Assembly (NCBI RefSeq): GCF_003432035.1
Contig: NZ_QOHO01000012.1
Location: 1-64,000 of the forward strand
DNA length: 64,000 nt
Direction: 5' to 3'
From: Lacrimispora amygdalina
GTDB lineage: Bacteria; Bacillota; Clostridia; Lachnospirales; Lachnospiraceae
Of this stretch, positions 18,501-26,892 are shown piece after piece; within the stretch, counting starts at the first letter, position 1; the number at the start of each line of letters is the position of its first letter. Under the pieces are notes generated by a model. It worked only from the letters and a program-made list of their open reading frames with translations. It was not told the DNA's origin and searched no databases. The translations under genes and the position numbers were made by a program.

Positions 18501-19797
18501 TAATCCGAATGCACTTCATATCCTGTCCGCCGATATCTAAAATACAATCCACGTCCGGCTCAAAAAATGCTGCCGCATAGTAGTGGGAAATAGTCTCAAC
18601 TTCTCCCTCGTCAAGAAGAAAAGCAGCCTTTAATAAAGCCTCTCCGTATCCGGTTGAGCAGGACCAGACTATCTGGCTGTCTGACGTCATCTGTTCCTTT
18701 ATTTCTTTCATGGCGCGGACGGCAGTTGACAGCGGGGATCCGTTGTTGCTGCTGTAAAAGCTGTAAAGCAGGGTTCCGTCTTCTCCAACCACTGCAACCT
18801 TTGTGGTGGTGGAACCTGCATCAATTCCCAAAAAGCACTTGCCGTGATAGGCGGATAACTCGCTCTTTTTCACGCAGTGACTGTTGTGGCGGCTGATAAA
18901 TCTATCGTAATCTTCCTGACCGGCAAACAATGGTTCCATTCGTTTCACTTCAAAATCCATCTGAATACCATTTGACAATCGGGAAATCATATCTTCAAGA
19001 GAGATTTTTGCATCAGTCTTTCCTTCAGTGCTCATGGCAGCGCCGATGGCAGCAAAGAGATGGGAATGATCGGGAGCAATAATCGCGTCTCCTGTAAGAT
19101 TTAAAGTGCGGATAAAGGCTCCCCGCAGTTCAGGAAGAAAGTGAAGGGGGCCTCCTAAGAACGCCACGTTGCCTCTGATGGGCTTACCGCATGCCAGGCC
19201 GCTTATAGTCTGGTTTACCACTGCCTGAAAAATAGATGCTGCCAGATCCTCTCTGGTAGCTCCCTCATTAATAAGAGGCTGAATATCCGTTTTGGCAAAT
19301 ACGCCGCATCGTGCAGCGATTGGATAGATGGCCTTGTAGTTCGCAGCATATTCATCAAGACCTTTGGCATCCGTCTGCAACAGTGCGGCCATCTGATCGA
19401 TAAAGGAACCGGTGCCTCCGGCACAGATTCCGTTCATTCTCTGGTCAATGCCGCCGGTAAAATAAATAATTTTAGCATCTTCTCCCCCCAGCTCGATTGC
19501 TACGTCGGTCTGCGGGGCATAATCCTTAAGGGAGGCGGCTACTGCCACCACTTCCTGTATGAACGGGGTTTTTAAATGTCTGGACAGTGTAAGACCGCCG
19601 GATCCGGTTATGGCCGGGAGAAGATCCATGGGCCCTAACTGATCGTAGGCCTTCTTTAGAAGGCCTGCAAGTGTTTCCTGTATGTTTGCAAAATGCCGCT
19701 CGTAATCAGCGAACAATAGCTGCTCATCTTTGTCTAAAATAGCAATCTTTACGGTAGTGGAACCGATATCGATTCCTAAAGTATTGTATGTATTCAT
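15532..19797 (-). CDS. Acyl-CoA dehydratase activase fusion (BadF/HgdC ATPases + DUF2229 + HgdB-like)
   Basis: A 1421-residue protein with two ASKHA ATPase domains of the 2-hydroxyglutaryl-CoA dehydratase activator type. The first begins G-I-D-I-G-S-T-T at 8-15 with Cys125 in C-A-G-G-T-G-S-F and Cys164; the second begins G-I-D-A-G-S-T-T at 324-331 with C-S-S-G-C-G-S-F near 445. A Cys-rich R-C-R-G-C-T-N-N-C follows at about 600, then a DUF2229-like region and a C-terminal part resembling the dehydratase beta subunit (C-P-Q-M-S-P and S-Q-T-G-G-G-C-R). The cysteines suggest [4Fe-4S] clusters and ATP-driven electron transfer, as in HgdC. Large proteins of this kind are common in Clostridia, but their target is not established. 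No dehydratase subunits are adjacent. Its ribosome site is unusual and is listed separately. Confidence 0.88.
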   Translation of the reverse strand: MNTYNTLGIDIGSTTVKIAILDKDEQLLFADYERHFANIQETLAGLLKKAYDQLGPMDLLPAITGSGGLTLSRHLKTPFIQEVVAVAASLKDYAPQTDVAIELGGEDAKIIYFTGGIDQRMNGICAGGTGSFIDQMAALLQTDAKGLDEYAANYKAIYPIAARCGVFAKTDIQPLINEGATREDLAASIFQAVVNQTISGLACGKPIRGNVAFLGGPLHFLPELRGAFIRTLNLTGDAIIAPDHSHLFAAIGAAMSTEGKTDAKISLEDMISRLSNGIQMDFEVKRMEPLFAGQEDYDRFISRHNSHCVKKSELSAYHGKCFLGIDAGSTTTKVAVVGEDGTLLYSFYSSNNGSPLSTAVRAMKEIKEQMTSDSQIVWSCSTGYGEALLKAAFLLDEGEVETISHYYAAAFFEPDVDCILDIGGQDMKCIRIKNNTVDSVQLNEACSSGCGSFIETFANSLNYKVEDFATEALFAKNPTDLGTRCTVFMNSNVKQAQKEGAEVSDISAGLAYSVIKNALFKVIKITSASDLGKHVVVQGGTFYNNAVLRSFEKISGCEAVRPDIAGIMGAFGAALIARERYDGTEKTSMLDLDKILALHYETSMSRCRGCTNNCVLTINRFDGGRQFISGNRCERGLGKEKTRREIPNLFDYKNHRMFDYEPLSADLATRGVIGIPRVLNLYENYPFWAVFFHTLKFRTILSPQSTRKIYELGIESIPSESECYPAKIAHGHVEWLIKQGIKTIFYPCIPYERNESPDAGNHFNCPIVTSYAENIKNNVEGIKTESVRFLNPFMAFTNEEVLTRRLTEFFTREFGIPASEVADASHRAWLELMASRTDMEKKGEETLQWLKENNRHGIVLAGRPYHVDPEINHGIPELITSYGFAVLTEDSISHLADIERPLVVTDQWMYHTRLYRAASLVKKEDNLDLIQLNSFGCGLDAVTTDQVNDILTGSGKIYTVLKIDEVNNLGAARIRVRSLIAALKVRDKRHFEHKVVSSAYNRVVFTREMKKEYTILCPQMSPLHFDLLQPAIRAFGYRVEVLQNDNRSAIDTGLKYVNNDACYPSLIVVGQIMEALLSGKYDLDRTAVFMSQTGGGCRASNYIGFIRRALDKSGMSQVPVISVNAGNMESNPGFTISLPLLTKAMQAVVYGDVFMRVLYATRPYEKIPGSANSLHEKWKERCIVSLSKKSADMMEFSRNIKGIIRDFDNLPRTSVKKPKVGIVGEILVKFSPLANNRIVELLEAEGAEAVMPDLMDFLLYCFYNTNFKADFLGGKKSTAFLSNMGISLLEFFRKTAKRELEKSKNFTAPAHIGNLADMADGFVSIGNQTGEGWFLTGEMLELIHTGTNNIVCTQPFGCLPNHIVGKGVIKELRKAYPDSNIIAVDYDPGASEVNQLNRIKLMLSTAQKNLLKEQNSAHGHE

Positions 19798-19835
19798 ATG
19801 TGCGGGGTTAACCCCTGCCTCCTTTTACGTAAAAG
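19798..19835 (-). promoter_or_regulatory. Unusual ribosome site with a palindrome between SD and ATG
   Basis: On the minus strand AAAGGAGG is followed by CAGGGGTTAACCCCGCACAT and then ATG, a distance of about 20 bases instead of 5-9. The perfect palindrome GGGG-TTAA-CCCC (19804-19815) fills the gap; if folded it would bring the Shine-Dalgarno to normal range. A second perfect palindrome, CTTTTACGTAAAAG (19822-19835), overlaps the SD. No other ribosome site or earlier in-family start is visible. Confidence 0.6.
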
Positions 19836-19925
19836 TAAGTTGCTGACTCACCGGACATCAGTTTAACATAAAATAAGAAATAAAACAATTGTCTGGGCAT
19901 GCTAAAAATATGTTAAACTTAGTAA

Positions 19926-19947
19926 AATTTGTGTAAGTTCACAAATT
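19926..19947. promoter_or_regulatory. Inverted repeat upstream of the corA promoter
   Basis: A perfect 8-bp inverted repeat, AATTTGTG and CACAAATT, with a 6-base spacer, ends 15 bases before the -35 box of corA. This looks like a protein-binding operator; the regulator is unknown. Confidence 0.5.
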
Positions 19948-19962
19948 GAGGTGGCTTTTCGT

Positions 19963-19991
19963 TTGACAAAAATGATTTGGGAAATTATAAT
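19963..19991 (+). promoter_or_regulatory. SigA-type promoter of corA
   Basis: TTGACA (19963-19968) and TATAAT (19986-19991) with a 17-base spacer, a perfect consensus, about 55 bases before the corA ATG. Confidence 0.88.
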
Positions 19992-20047
19992 GTATAAGTC
20001 AAAGTCCGCCAAAGTATGCAGAAAAGTCCGTAGAAGGGGGAAAAGCC

Positions 20048-20989
20048 ATGATTCAGATTTATAAAACAGAAGACGGCCTGATTCATCAAAAGGATGAGCT
20101 TTCTCCGGGGTGCTGGATAGCACTAACCAATCCTACAGCTACGGAGATACTGGAAATCGCTGATACCTACCGTATCGATCCGGATGATTTAAGGGCTCCT
20201 CTTGATGAGGAAGAGCGTTCCCGTATTGAGACAGAGAATAATTACACATTGATTCTTGTTGACGTCCCTACCATTGAGGAAAGGGGCGGAAAAGACTGGT
20301 ATGTGACAATACCTATGGGAATCATTACCACTGATGAAGCGATCATAACGGTGTGCCTGGAAGAAACCACGGTGTTAAACGCCTTTATGGATGGAAGAGT
20401 CAGGGATTTTCACACTTATATGAAGACCCGTTTTATTCTCCAGATTCTTTATAAGAACGCATCGTTATACTTACAGTATTTAAGAGTAATTGATAAAAAA
20501 AGTGCTGTTGTAGAAGAGAAACTTCATAAGTCCACCAAGAACCGGGAGCTGATTGAGCTTTTGGAACTGGAAAAGAGTCTGGTGTATTTTACCACATCCT
20601 TACGTTCCAATGAAGTGGTGCTGGAAAAGCTCATGAGGAATGAGAAGATCAAGAAATATCCGGAGGATACGGAACTTCTTGAGGATGTCATTGTTGAGAA
20701 TAAACAGGCGATTGAGATGGCCAATATCTACAGCGGAATACTAAGCGGAACCATGGATGCATTTGCTTCCGTTATTTCCAACAACTTAAATATTGTTATG
20801 AAATTTCTGGCAACGATTACCATTGTTATGTCCATACCGACTATGGTTGCAAGCTTTTATGGCATGAATGTGAATCCTGCCGGTGTGCCGTTTGCGGACA
20901 GCCCATATGGTTTCTGGATTGTTTTGGGTCTTACATTGATACTTACATTGAGTGTTGCCTGGATTTTTTCCAAAAAGGATTTGTTTTAG
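20048..20989 (+). CDS. corA: CorA-family divalent cation transporter
   Basis: A 313-residue magnesium/cobalt channel-type transporter. The long cytoplasmic N-terminal domain is followed by a helical stalk (about 150-240) and two C-terminal transmembrane helices near 255-275 and 290-308. The selectivity motif Y-G-M-N lies in the loop at the end of the first helix (F-Y-G-M-N-V-N-P), as in all CorA proteins. The protein functions as a homopentamer in the membrane. AGAAGGGGG precedes the ATG. It leads a run of plus-strand genes ending with pyk; the rhomboid-like gene begins 18 bases after its stop. Confidence 0.93.
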   Translation: MIQIYKTEDGLIHQKDELSPGCWIALTNPTATEILEIADTYRIDPDDLRAPLDEEERSRIETENNYTLILVDVPTIEERGGKDWYVTIPMGIITTDEAIITVCLEETTVLNAFMDGRVRDFHTYMKTRFILQILYKNASLYLQYLRVIDKKSAVVEEKLHKSTKNRELIELLELEKSLVYFTTSLRSNEVVLEKLMRNEKIKKYPEDTELLEDVIVENKQAIEMANIYSGILSGTMDAFASVISNNLNIVMKFLATITIVMSIPTMVASFYGMNVNPAGVPFADSPYGFWIVLGLTLILTLSVAWIFSKKDLF

Positions 20990-21007
20990 CTTAGGAAGGT
21001 TGAACGC

Positions 21008-21856
21008 ATGAAATTTTTTTATAATCTGGAACGCAGATTCAGAAAATATGCCATTCCGAATCTCATGTACTATATCATCGGCATGTATGGAACCGGACTG
21101 TTTTTACAGCTTTTCGCGCCGGAATTTTATTTGCAGTATTTAGCTCTCGATGCACAAAAGATTCTAAGCGGTCAGGTTTGGAGAGTTGTTACCTTTATCA
21201 TTTATCCGCCGGGCGGTGGAAGTCTTTTCGGAAGTCTGATCGGCATGTATCTTTATTATATGCTGGGAGTTAATTTAGAGAGAATCTGGGGGGCCTTCCG
21301 GTTTAACGTATACTTCTTTATGGGAGTAATTGGTCATGTGGCAGCCGCTTTGGTTGTTTACATCTTTTTCAGACAGAGAATTTATCTGACAACGGAATTT
21401 TTAAATTATTCTCTGTTTTTTGCTTTTGCTGCGACATTCCCCGACCTGGAATTTCTTCTGTTTTTTGTGATTCCCATTAAGGCCAAATGGATGGCAATGT
21501 TTAATGGAATCTATTTCCTCTATGAGTTTATTATGGGAAATATGGCAACCAGGGTTACGATTGTCATGTCGCTGATTAACTTTTTTGTGTTTTTCCTTCT
21601 GACCCGGGATTTAAACCGGATTAATCCGAGGGAAATAAAAAGAAAGCAGAATTTTCACCGTCAGATGAAAATAATGCCCCAGGGAGGAACCCATCATAAG
21701 TGCGCCGTCTGCGGACGGACCGAAAAAGATTCTCCGAACCTGGAATTCCGGTATTGTTCAAAATGTGAAGGCAGTCTTGAGTACTGTTCCGAGCATTTGT
21801 ATACACATAAACATGTAACATCGGACAACCCCACAACCGGTGATACGACCAACTAG
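21008..21856 (+). CDS. Rhomboid-like membrane protein with C-terminal zinc ribbon
   Basis: A 282-residue polytopic membrane protein. The first ~200 residues hold five or six hydrophobic helices with a rhomboid-like layout, including G-Q-V-W-R-V-V-T-F near 57-65 and W-G-A-F-R-F-N. The catalytic G-x-S-G serine loop is not seen at the expected helix, where the sequence reads N-Y-S-L-F-F-A-F-A-A, so it is probably an inactive rhomboid relative. The C-terminal tail carries a zinc-ribbon pattern: C-A-V-C-G-R, then Y-C-S-K-C, then Y-C-S-E-H and H-K-H. The combination suggests a cytosolic metal-bound head on a membrane scaffold. Located between corA and pyk; function unknown. Confidence 0.75.
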   Translation: MKFFYNLERRFRKYAIPNLMYYIIGMYGTGLFLQLFAPEFYLQYLALDAQKILSGQVWRVVTFIIYPPGGGSLFGSLIGMYLYYMLGVNLERIWGAFRFNVYFFMGVIGHVAAALVVYIFFRQRIYLTTEFLNYSLFFAFAATFPDLEFLLFFVIPIKAKWMAMFNGIYFLYEFIMGNMATRVTIVMSLINFFVFFLLTRDLNRINPREIKRKQNFHRQMKIMPQGGTHHKCAVCGRTEKDSPNLEFRYCSKCEGSLEYCSEHLYTHKHVTSDNPTTGDTTN

Positions 21857-21871
21857 CTACGGAGGATAATA

Positions 21872-23308
21872 ATGAAGAGAACCAAAATTATTTGCACGAT
21901 GGGACCAAACACAAATGACCGCGCACTGATGAAAGCACTTGCTGAGCACGGAATGGATATTGCCAGATTTAACTTCTCACATGGTGATTATGAGGAACAG
22001 AAAGCACGTCTTGATATGTTAAAGAGTATTCGTGAGGAATTAGGTCTTCCGATCGCAGCTCTTCTCGATACAAAAGGACCGGAGATTCGTACCGGGCTTT
22101 TAAAAGATGGTAAAAAGGTAACCTTAAAAGAAGGCGATACCTATGTTCTCACAACAGAAGAGATTGTCGGAGATGAGACGAAAGGTCATATCAATTACGA
22201 CGGATTGAATGATGATGTGACTGCCGGAAACCGCATTCTGATTGATGATGGTCTGATTGAACTTGAGGTCTTAGACGTTAAGGGCTGCGAAATCATCTGC
22301 AGAATTGTAAACGGCGGCGAACTGGGTGAGAGAAAGGGAGTGAACGTTCCCAATGTTAAGATAAAACTTCCGGCTCTTACCGATAAGGACAAAGCAGATA
22401 TCCGTTTTGGTATCGAACAGGGCTTTGACTTTATTGCTGCTTCCTTTGTACGTACGGCAGATGCTGTGCGTGAAATCAAGGATATTCTGGCAGAGCATGG
22501 TTCTGATATTGCAGTTATTGCAAAGATTGAGAATGCGGAAGGAATTGAAAACCTGGATGAAATCATTGAAGTCAGCGATGGAATCATGGTAGCACGCGGT
22601 GACATGGGAGTTGAAATTCCTGCACAGGAAGTTCCGTTTATCCAGAAGAGCATTATAGAAAAATGCAATGAAGCCTGCAAACCGGTTATTACTGCAACCC
22701 AGATGCTGGATTCCATGATCCGCAATCCGCGTCCGACCAGAGCAGAAGTAACTGACGTAGCCAATGCAGTTTATGACGGAACCGATGCAGTTATGCTTTC
22801 CGGCGAAACCGCTATGGGAAAATATCCGGTAGAGGCACTTTCCATGATGGCTTCCATCGTTGAGGAGACAGAGAAGCACTTAGATTATACCGGATACAGA
22901 GAGCGTAAGGTATCAGCAGTCAATAAGCAGAATGTATCCAATGCAGTGTGCTACTCTTCTGTATCCACCGCTCATGATTTAGGCGCAAAGGTGATAGTTG
23001 CCCCAAGTATTACCGGTTTTACCACAAGACTTTTATCCAAGTGGAGACCTGAAAACTTAATTATCGGTTTATCTCCCAGTGCGTCAGCTCTTCGCCAGAT
23101 GCAGCTTTACTGGGGAGTCGTACCGGTTCAGGCAAGACGTGCCGAGTCTACTGACGTTTTAATCTATTCCTCACTGGAACTGTTAAAATCAAAAGAGATT
23201 ATTAAGGAAGATGACATTGTGGTTGTAACCGCAGGTGTTGTGAGCCCTGCAAGAAAGCATGAGCCTGCAGCACATACCAATATCATGCGTGTTGTAACTG
23301 TAGATTAA
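21872..23308 (+). CDS. pyk: Pyruvate kinase
   Basis: Converts phosphoenolpyruvate and ADP to pyruvate and ATP, the final step of glycolysis. The 478-residue protein has the normal length without the extra C-terminal PEP-utiliser domain found in Bacillus enzymes. It starts M-K-R-T-K-I-I-C-T-M-G-P, with the substrate loop D-T-K-G-P-E-I-R-T-G near 66-75, the signature I-A-K-I-E-N-A-E-G with catalytic Lys and metal-binding Glu near 220, and M-V-A-R-G-D-M-G-V-E. GGAGGATAATA precedes the ATG. It follows the rhomboid-like gene by 15 bases. Confidence 0.97.
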   Translation: MKRTKIICTMGPNTNDRALMKALAEHGMDIARFNFSHGDYEEQKARLDMLKSIREELGLPIAALLDTKGPEIRTGLLKDGKKVTLKEGDTYVLTTEEIVGDETKGHINYDGLNDDVTAGNRILIDDGLIELEVLDVKGCEIICRIVNGGELGERKGVNVPNVKIKLPALTDKDKADIRFGIEQGFDFIAASFVRTADAVREIKDILAEHGSDIAVIAKIENAEGIENLDEIIEVSDGIMVARGDMGVEIPAQEVPFIQKSIIEKCNEACKPVITATQMLDSMIRNPRPTRAEVTDVANAVYDGTDAVMLSGETAMGKYPVEALSMMASIVEETEKHLDYTGYRERKVSAVNKQNVSNAVCYSSVSTAHDLGAKVIVAPSITGFTTRLLSKWRPENLIIGLSPSASALRQMQLYWGVVPVQARRAESTDVLIYSSLELLKSKEIIKEDDIVVVTAGVVSPARKHEPAAHTNIMRVVTVD

Positions 23309-23389
23309 TGGTTTTTTACAGTATTTCTGAATATTTATACAAAAAAGTGTAGACAAAAGAGTCTATCCCCGGTACAATGTAGCTTACCA

Positions 23390-23437
23390 GCAGATGTGCC
23401 GGAGAGGGCTCTTTTCTGCATATGGTAACGTTATGAG
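23390..23437 (+). other. Leader hairpin upstream of the decarboxylase gene
   Basis: In the 143-base gap after pyk, TACCA-GCAGA pairs with TCTGC-ATA-TGGTA to form a broken hairpin about 25 bases before the ribosome site of the next gene. No T-run follows, so it is not a classical terminator. It matches no riboswitch I know, and a translational role is only a possibility. Confidence 0.35.
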
Positions 23438-23451
23438 AGGAGAGGAAAACG

Positions 23452-24726
23452 ATGGAGAAAAGACCATTTGTAACCAGAGAGCAATTAGAAGAAATTGTGA
23501 AAGAATATCCAACTCCCTTTCATTTATACGATGAAAAGGGCATCAGGGAGAATGCGCAGAAATTAAAAGACGCGTTTGCCTGGAATAAGGGATACCGGGA
23601 ATATTTTGCGGTGAAGGCAACTCCCAACCCGTTTATTTTAAATATATTAAAAGAGTTTGGATGCGGAGCGGACTGTTCCTCTATGACGGAGCTTATGATG
23701 TCTGAAGCCATTGGATTTTCCGGTTCCGACATCATGTTTTCATCCAATGACACGCCTGCAGAGGAATTTCAGTTTGCAGACCGGATCGGAGGCATCATCA
23801 ATCTGGATGATATCACCCATATTGATTTTCTTGAAAAAGCCATTGGACATATTCCGGAAACCATCAGCTGCCGTTACAATCCGGGCGGAATTTTTAAGAT
23901 CAGCAATGATATTATGGACAATCCCGGAGATGCCAAGTATGGTATGACAACAGAACAGATCTTTGAGGCATTTCGTATTTTAAAAAGCAGGGGGGCGAAG
24001 AAATTCGGAATTCATGCGTTCCTTGCAAGCAACACGGTGACTACGGAGTATTATCCTCTTCTTGCAAAAGTGCTATTTGAACTTGCAGTAAAGTTAAAGA
24101 AGGAAACAGGAGCAGAGGTTACGTTTATCAATCTTTCCGGAGGAATCGGAATCCCTTATCATCCCGGTCAGGAACCCAATGACATTCTGGCCATAGGCGA
24201 GGGAGTAAGAAAGGTATTTGAAGAAGTGCTGATTCCGGAAGGCATGGGAGACGTGGCAATCTATACAGAGCTTGGACGCTTTATGTTAGGACCTTACGGC
24301 GCACTGGTAACCAGGGCAATTCATGAAAAACACACCCATAAGGAATATGTGGGAGTAGATGCCTGTGCGGTAAATCTTATGAGACCTGCCATGTACGGTG
24401 CTTACCATCACATAACGGTTATGGGAAAAGAGGACGCCCCCTGCAGCCATAAGTATGATGTGGTGGGATCTCTTTGTGAGAACAATGACAAGTTTGCCAT
24501 TGACCGCATGCTGCCGGAGATTACCAGAGGAGACCTGCTTTTTATCCATGATACAGGCGCTCATGGGTATGCCATGGGATATAATTACAATGGAAAATTA
24601 AAGTCTGCAGAGCTGCTGCTGAAAGCGGATGGATCTGTGGAGCTGATCCGCAGGGCAGAGACTCCCAGGGATTATTTTGCAACATTTGACTGCTTTGATG
24701 TGCTTAAGAATGTGAAATACGAATAA
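23452..24726 (+). CDS. lysA: Diaminopimelate decarboxylase-type PLP enzyme
   Basis: A 424-residue fold-type III PLP decarboxylase, related to LysA, which converts meso-diaminopimelate to L-lysine. Lys55 in Y-F-A-V-K-A-T-P-N-P is the PLP Schiff-base residue. The glycine loop I-N-L-S-G-G-I-G-I-P and E-L-G-R-F-M-L-G-P-Y-G follow, and the substrate Cys-like stretch V-G-S-L-C-E-N-N-D-K-F is near the C-terminus. The start follows GAGAGGAGAGG. The family also contains amino acid and polyamine decarboxylases with similar motifs, so substrate assignment is by resemblance. It stands alone between pyk and tandem terminators. Confidence 0.88.
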   Translation: MEKRPFVTREQLEEIVKEYPTPFHLYDEKGIRENAQKLKDAFAWNKGYREYFAVKATPNPFILNILKEFGCGADCSSMTELMMSEAIGFSGSDIMFSSNDTPAEEFQFADRIGGIINLDDITHIDFLEKAIGHIPETISCRYNPGGIFKISNDIMDNPGDAKYGMTTEQIFEAFRILKSRGAKKFGIHAFLASNTVTTEYYPLLAKVLFELAVKLKKETGAEVTFINLSGGIGIPYHPGQEPNDILAIGEGVRKVFEEVLIPEGMGDVAIYTELGRFMLGPYGALVTRAIHEKHTHKEYVGVDACAVNLMRPAMYGAYHHITVMGKEDAPCSHKYDVVGSLCENNDKFAIDRMLPEITRGDLLFIHDTGAHGYAMGYNYNGKLKSAELLLKADGSVELIRRAETPRDYFATFDCFDVLKNVKYE

Positions 24727-24751
24727 TAGTATGAAATAAAAGAGGATGAGG

Positions 24752-24784
24752 TCCCGTTTTCAGATATCTGAGAACGGGATTTTA
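24752..24784 (+). terminator. Terminator after the decarboxylase gene
   Basis: TCCCGTTTTCAG pairs with CTGAGAACGGGA around a four-base loop (24752-24779), followed by TTTTATT. One G-T pair interrupts an otherwise perfect 12-bp stem. Confidence 0.88.
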
Positions 24785-24797
24785 TTCCGTAATACAG

Positions 24798-24830
24798 AAA
24801 AATCCCCATGTCACAGACACAGGGATTTTT
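24798..24830. terminator. Second hairpin terminator
   Basis: AAAAATCCC (24798-24806) and GGGATTTTT (24822-24830) form a 9-bp stem ending in a T5 run on either strand. It sits 15 bases after the first terminator as a backup. Confidence 0.7.
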
Positions 24831-25111
24831 CTTAGGATTTTCGGATTTTCAAAAAGGGTGAAAGGATAATTGTTACGTTGTGCATTTCTTATGTGTTAAG
24901 TATATCACACCAGTTCTGGAAAAGTTTGTATATTGTTTGAATAGATTATGAAGATTTTCTTAACTTTAATGATTTACATAAAAGTCAGATGTGATTGAGA
25001 CCTTATCATTTAAGTATGGGTGAAGTTGAAATTAATATTGATTATCAGTTAATTTGGTGATATTTTACTAATAAGATGAAAATATTAAAGAATAACAAGG
25101 AGCGGGTACAG
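24831..25111. other. AT-rich spacer without a recognisable gene
   Basis: Between the tandem terminators and the acetyltransferase start I find no reading frame with a ribosome site, no RNA structure and no perfect consensus promoter. The stretch is strongly AT-rich, with a run of T/A-rich hexamers that might include the acetyltransferase promoter. Confidence 0.4.
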
Positions 25112-25603
25112 TTGAAGATTAAAGTAAGAGAATACAATGCTGATGATGTCAATGCCATGATTCATATATGGAATGAAGTTGTTGAGGAGGGAATTGCTTT
25201 TCCGCAGGAAGATCTGCTGACATGGGAAACCGGCTGCGCCTTTTTTAAATCACAAACGTGTTGTTGTGTGGCAGAAGACATCGAAATCAGTAAGATATAT
25301 GGCCTTTATATCCTTCACCCAAACAATGTAGGAAGATGCGGGCATATTTGTAATGCCAGTTACGCGGTAAGCTCTGAGAGCAGAGGATTACATATTGGAG
25401 AAAAGTTAGTAACAGACTGCCTTATAAAAGCCAGGCAGCATGGATTTAAAATAATGCAATTCAATGCTGTGGTTTCAACAAATACTCGTGCAAGGCATTT
25501 ATATGAACGGCTCGGTTTTATACAACTTGGGACAATTCCGGGAGGATTTCACATGAAAGATGGTCATTATGAAGATATTTGTCCTTATTATTATATTTTA
25601 TAG
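25112..25603 (+). CDS. GNAT-family N-acetyltransferase
   Basis: A 163-residue acetyl-CoA-dependent acyltransferase. A TTG start at 25112 is chosen because AAGGAGCGGG lies at ideal distance, and the resulting M-K-I-K-V-R-E-Y-N-A-D-D-V is a typical GNAT N-terminus; the ATG at 25076 has no ribosome site. The acetyl-CoA loop appears as S-R-G-L-H-I-G-E-K-L near 103-112, and N-T-R-A-R-H-L-Y-E-R-L-G-F is the conserved C-terminal helix. The acceptor substrate cannot be predicted, though the phosphinothricin-type acetyltransferase subgroup has this layout. Confidence 0.85.
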   Translation: MKIKVREYNADDVNAMIHIWNEVVEEGIAFPQEDLLTWETGCAFFKSQTCCCVAEDIEISKIYGLYILHPNNVGRCGHICNASYAVSSESRGLHIGEKLVTDCLIKARQHGFKIMQFNAVVSTNTRARHLYERLGFIQLGTIPGGFHMKDGHYEDICPYYYIL

Positions 25604-25699
25604 TTATGATTAAAATTCCTGCCTGCATTTAGTCTGGAAAAGAAACCATGGGAAGCGTACCGGAATATCTTAATAAAAAAAGGAATCAGGTAGCGGACT

Positions 25700-26590
25700 G
25701 TGAATCAGGTAAGAGAAGTGATACACTGTGACAGTGCCATCCGCATGGGACTAACCGGGCGTGGTATTGGTATTGCAGTTCTTGATACGGGAATTTACCT
25801 TCATGAGGATCTTGAACATAGATTGGCAGCTTTTGTGGATATTGTTCACCGCAGGCGGGAGCCCTACGATGACAATGGCCATGGTACTCATATATCCGGA
25901 ATTATTGCAGGAGAGGGCAGAGCCTCCAATGGACTTTATATGGGGGTTGCCCCGGAGAGCCACATTATTATGCTGAAAGTATTGGACAAAAAAGGAAATG
26001 GTTACGCTTCAGATGTGCTTTCCGGGCTGAAGTGGATCCGTGACAACAGGGAGAGGTACGGAATCCGGATTGTAAATATATCGGTTGGTTCCTTTTCAAA
26101 AAAAGGAATGACAGAAAATTCGGTTCTGGTGAGAGGTGTGAATGCAGCCTGGGATGACGGGCTGGTGGTATGTGTGGCAGCAGGAAACATGGGACCCGGT
26201 ACGAATACCATCACAACACCGGGGATTAGCCGTAAGGTGATTACGGTAGGGTGTTCCGATGACTATAAAGAGGTAAATGTGATGGGAAACCGGATGATTG
26301 ACTATTCCGGCAGAGGTCCCACCGGAGCCTGTATCTGTAAACCGGAGATCATTGCGCCTGGAGCCGGAATTATAAGCTGCTCCAATGAACCGGGGCAGTA
26401 TCAGACCAAAAGCGGAACCTCCATGTCCACTCCCCTGGTCTCAGGGGCCATTGCACTTCTGCTGCAGAAATATCCATATATGAGCAACCGGGATGTGAAG
26501 CTCATGTTAAGAGAACGGGCTGTGGATATCGGGCTTCCCATGAATCAGCAGGGCTGGGGTATGCTTGATGTGGAAAAACTGCTGCTGTAA
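25700..26590 (+). CDS. Intracellular subtilisin-like serine peptidase (S8)
   Basis: A 296-residue S8 family peptidase. The triad is complete: Asp29 in A-V-L-D-T-G-I, His61 in N-G-H-G-T-H-I-S-G and Ser in S-G-T-S-M-S-T-P near residue 243. The oxyanion Asn is in V-A-A-G-N-M-G-P. The only start in frame is the GTG at 25700, since a stop codon lies three codons upstream. With neither signal peptide nor long propeptide, it resembles intracellular subtilisins, which process cytosolic proteins. It is a single gene with its own terminator, just upstream of recA. Confidence 0.92.
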   Translation: MNQVREVIHCDSAIRMGLTGRGIGIAVLDTGIYLHEDLEHRLAAFVDIVHRRREPYDDNGHGTHISGIIAGEGRASNGLYMGVAPESHIIMLKVLDKKGNGYASDVLSGLKWIRDNRERYGIRIVNISVGSFSKKGMTENSVLVRGVNAAWDDGLVVCVAAGNMGPGTNTITTPGISRKVITVGCSDDYKEVNVMGNRMIDYSGRGPTGACICKPEIIAPGAGIISCSNEPGQYQTKSGTSMSTPLVSGAIALLLQKYPYMSNRDVKLMLRERAVDIGLPMNQQGWGMLDVEKLLL

Positions 26591-26640
26591 AAACCGGATA
26601 CGAACCGCCTTTTATATAAGGGCGGTCCGTATCCGGTTTT
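26589..26640. terminator. Long hairpin terminator after the subtilase gene
   Basis: AAAACCGGATACG and CGTATCCGGTTTT pair, with an inner ACCGCC/GGCGGT stem, making a ~20-bp two-part stem around an AT-rich loop. T4 follows on the plus strand and A4 precedes it. Confidence 0.88.
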
Positions 26641-26654
26641 GAGAAAGAAAAAAC

Positions 26655-26718
26655 TTGCTAAGCCCAAATCTCTGTGCTATAGTAAAACAGAAGTCGTAAG
26701 GCAGTCTGCCTTTTTTTA
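26655..26718 (+). promoter_or_regulatory. Promoter followed at once by a short hairpin and T-run
   Basis: TTGCTA (26655-26660) and TATAGT (26678-26683) are 17 bases apart. Transcription would start near 26690, yet a hairpin AGGCA-GTC-TGCCT with T7 follows at 26699-26717. Any transcript would be only some 30 bases unless it reads through towards recA. It may be a decoy, a relic or a tiny RNA. Confidence 0.4.
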
Positions 26719-26822
26719 TTCTCCATTCAGGCGTTTCGCCCTAATTTCCAAAGTAACCATAATAAGTTGACCGCTAAGACAGGAGTGTGATGCGTATGAT
26801 TGAAGAAGGATGAAAATACAGG

Positions 26823-26851
26823 TTGACATTTGCCTGGAAGTATACTATCAT
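26823..26851 (+). promoter_or_regulatory. Promoter of recA
   Basis: TTGACA (26823-26828) with TATCAT (26846-26851) at 17-base spacing. The predicted start point is about 8 bases before the LexA box, so bound LexA would block clearance. Confidence 0.75.
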
Positions 26852-26865
26852 TATAAATAGAAAAA

Positions 26866-26877
26866 GAACGTTTGTTC
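26866..26877. promoter_or_regulatory. LexA (SOS) box
   Basis: GAAC-GTTT-GTTC, matching the Gram-positive LexA consensus GAAC-N4-GTTC with flanking A and G as in CGAAC-N4-GTTCG except for the first base. It lies between the recA promoter and its ribosome site, 15 bases before the start codon. Confidence 0.88.
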
Positions 26878-26892
26878 GTGTTGGAGGAAAAG

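Noticed and set aside
22195-22879. Two long minus-strand frames (189 and 202 codons) opposite pyk
   Set aside because: They lie wholly antisense to an intact pyruvate kinase, lack ribosome sites, and their composition mirrors its codons.
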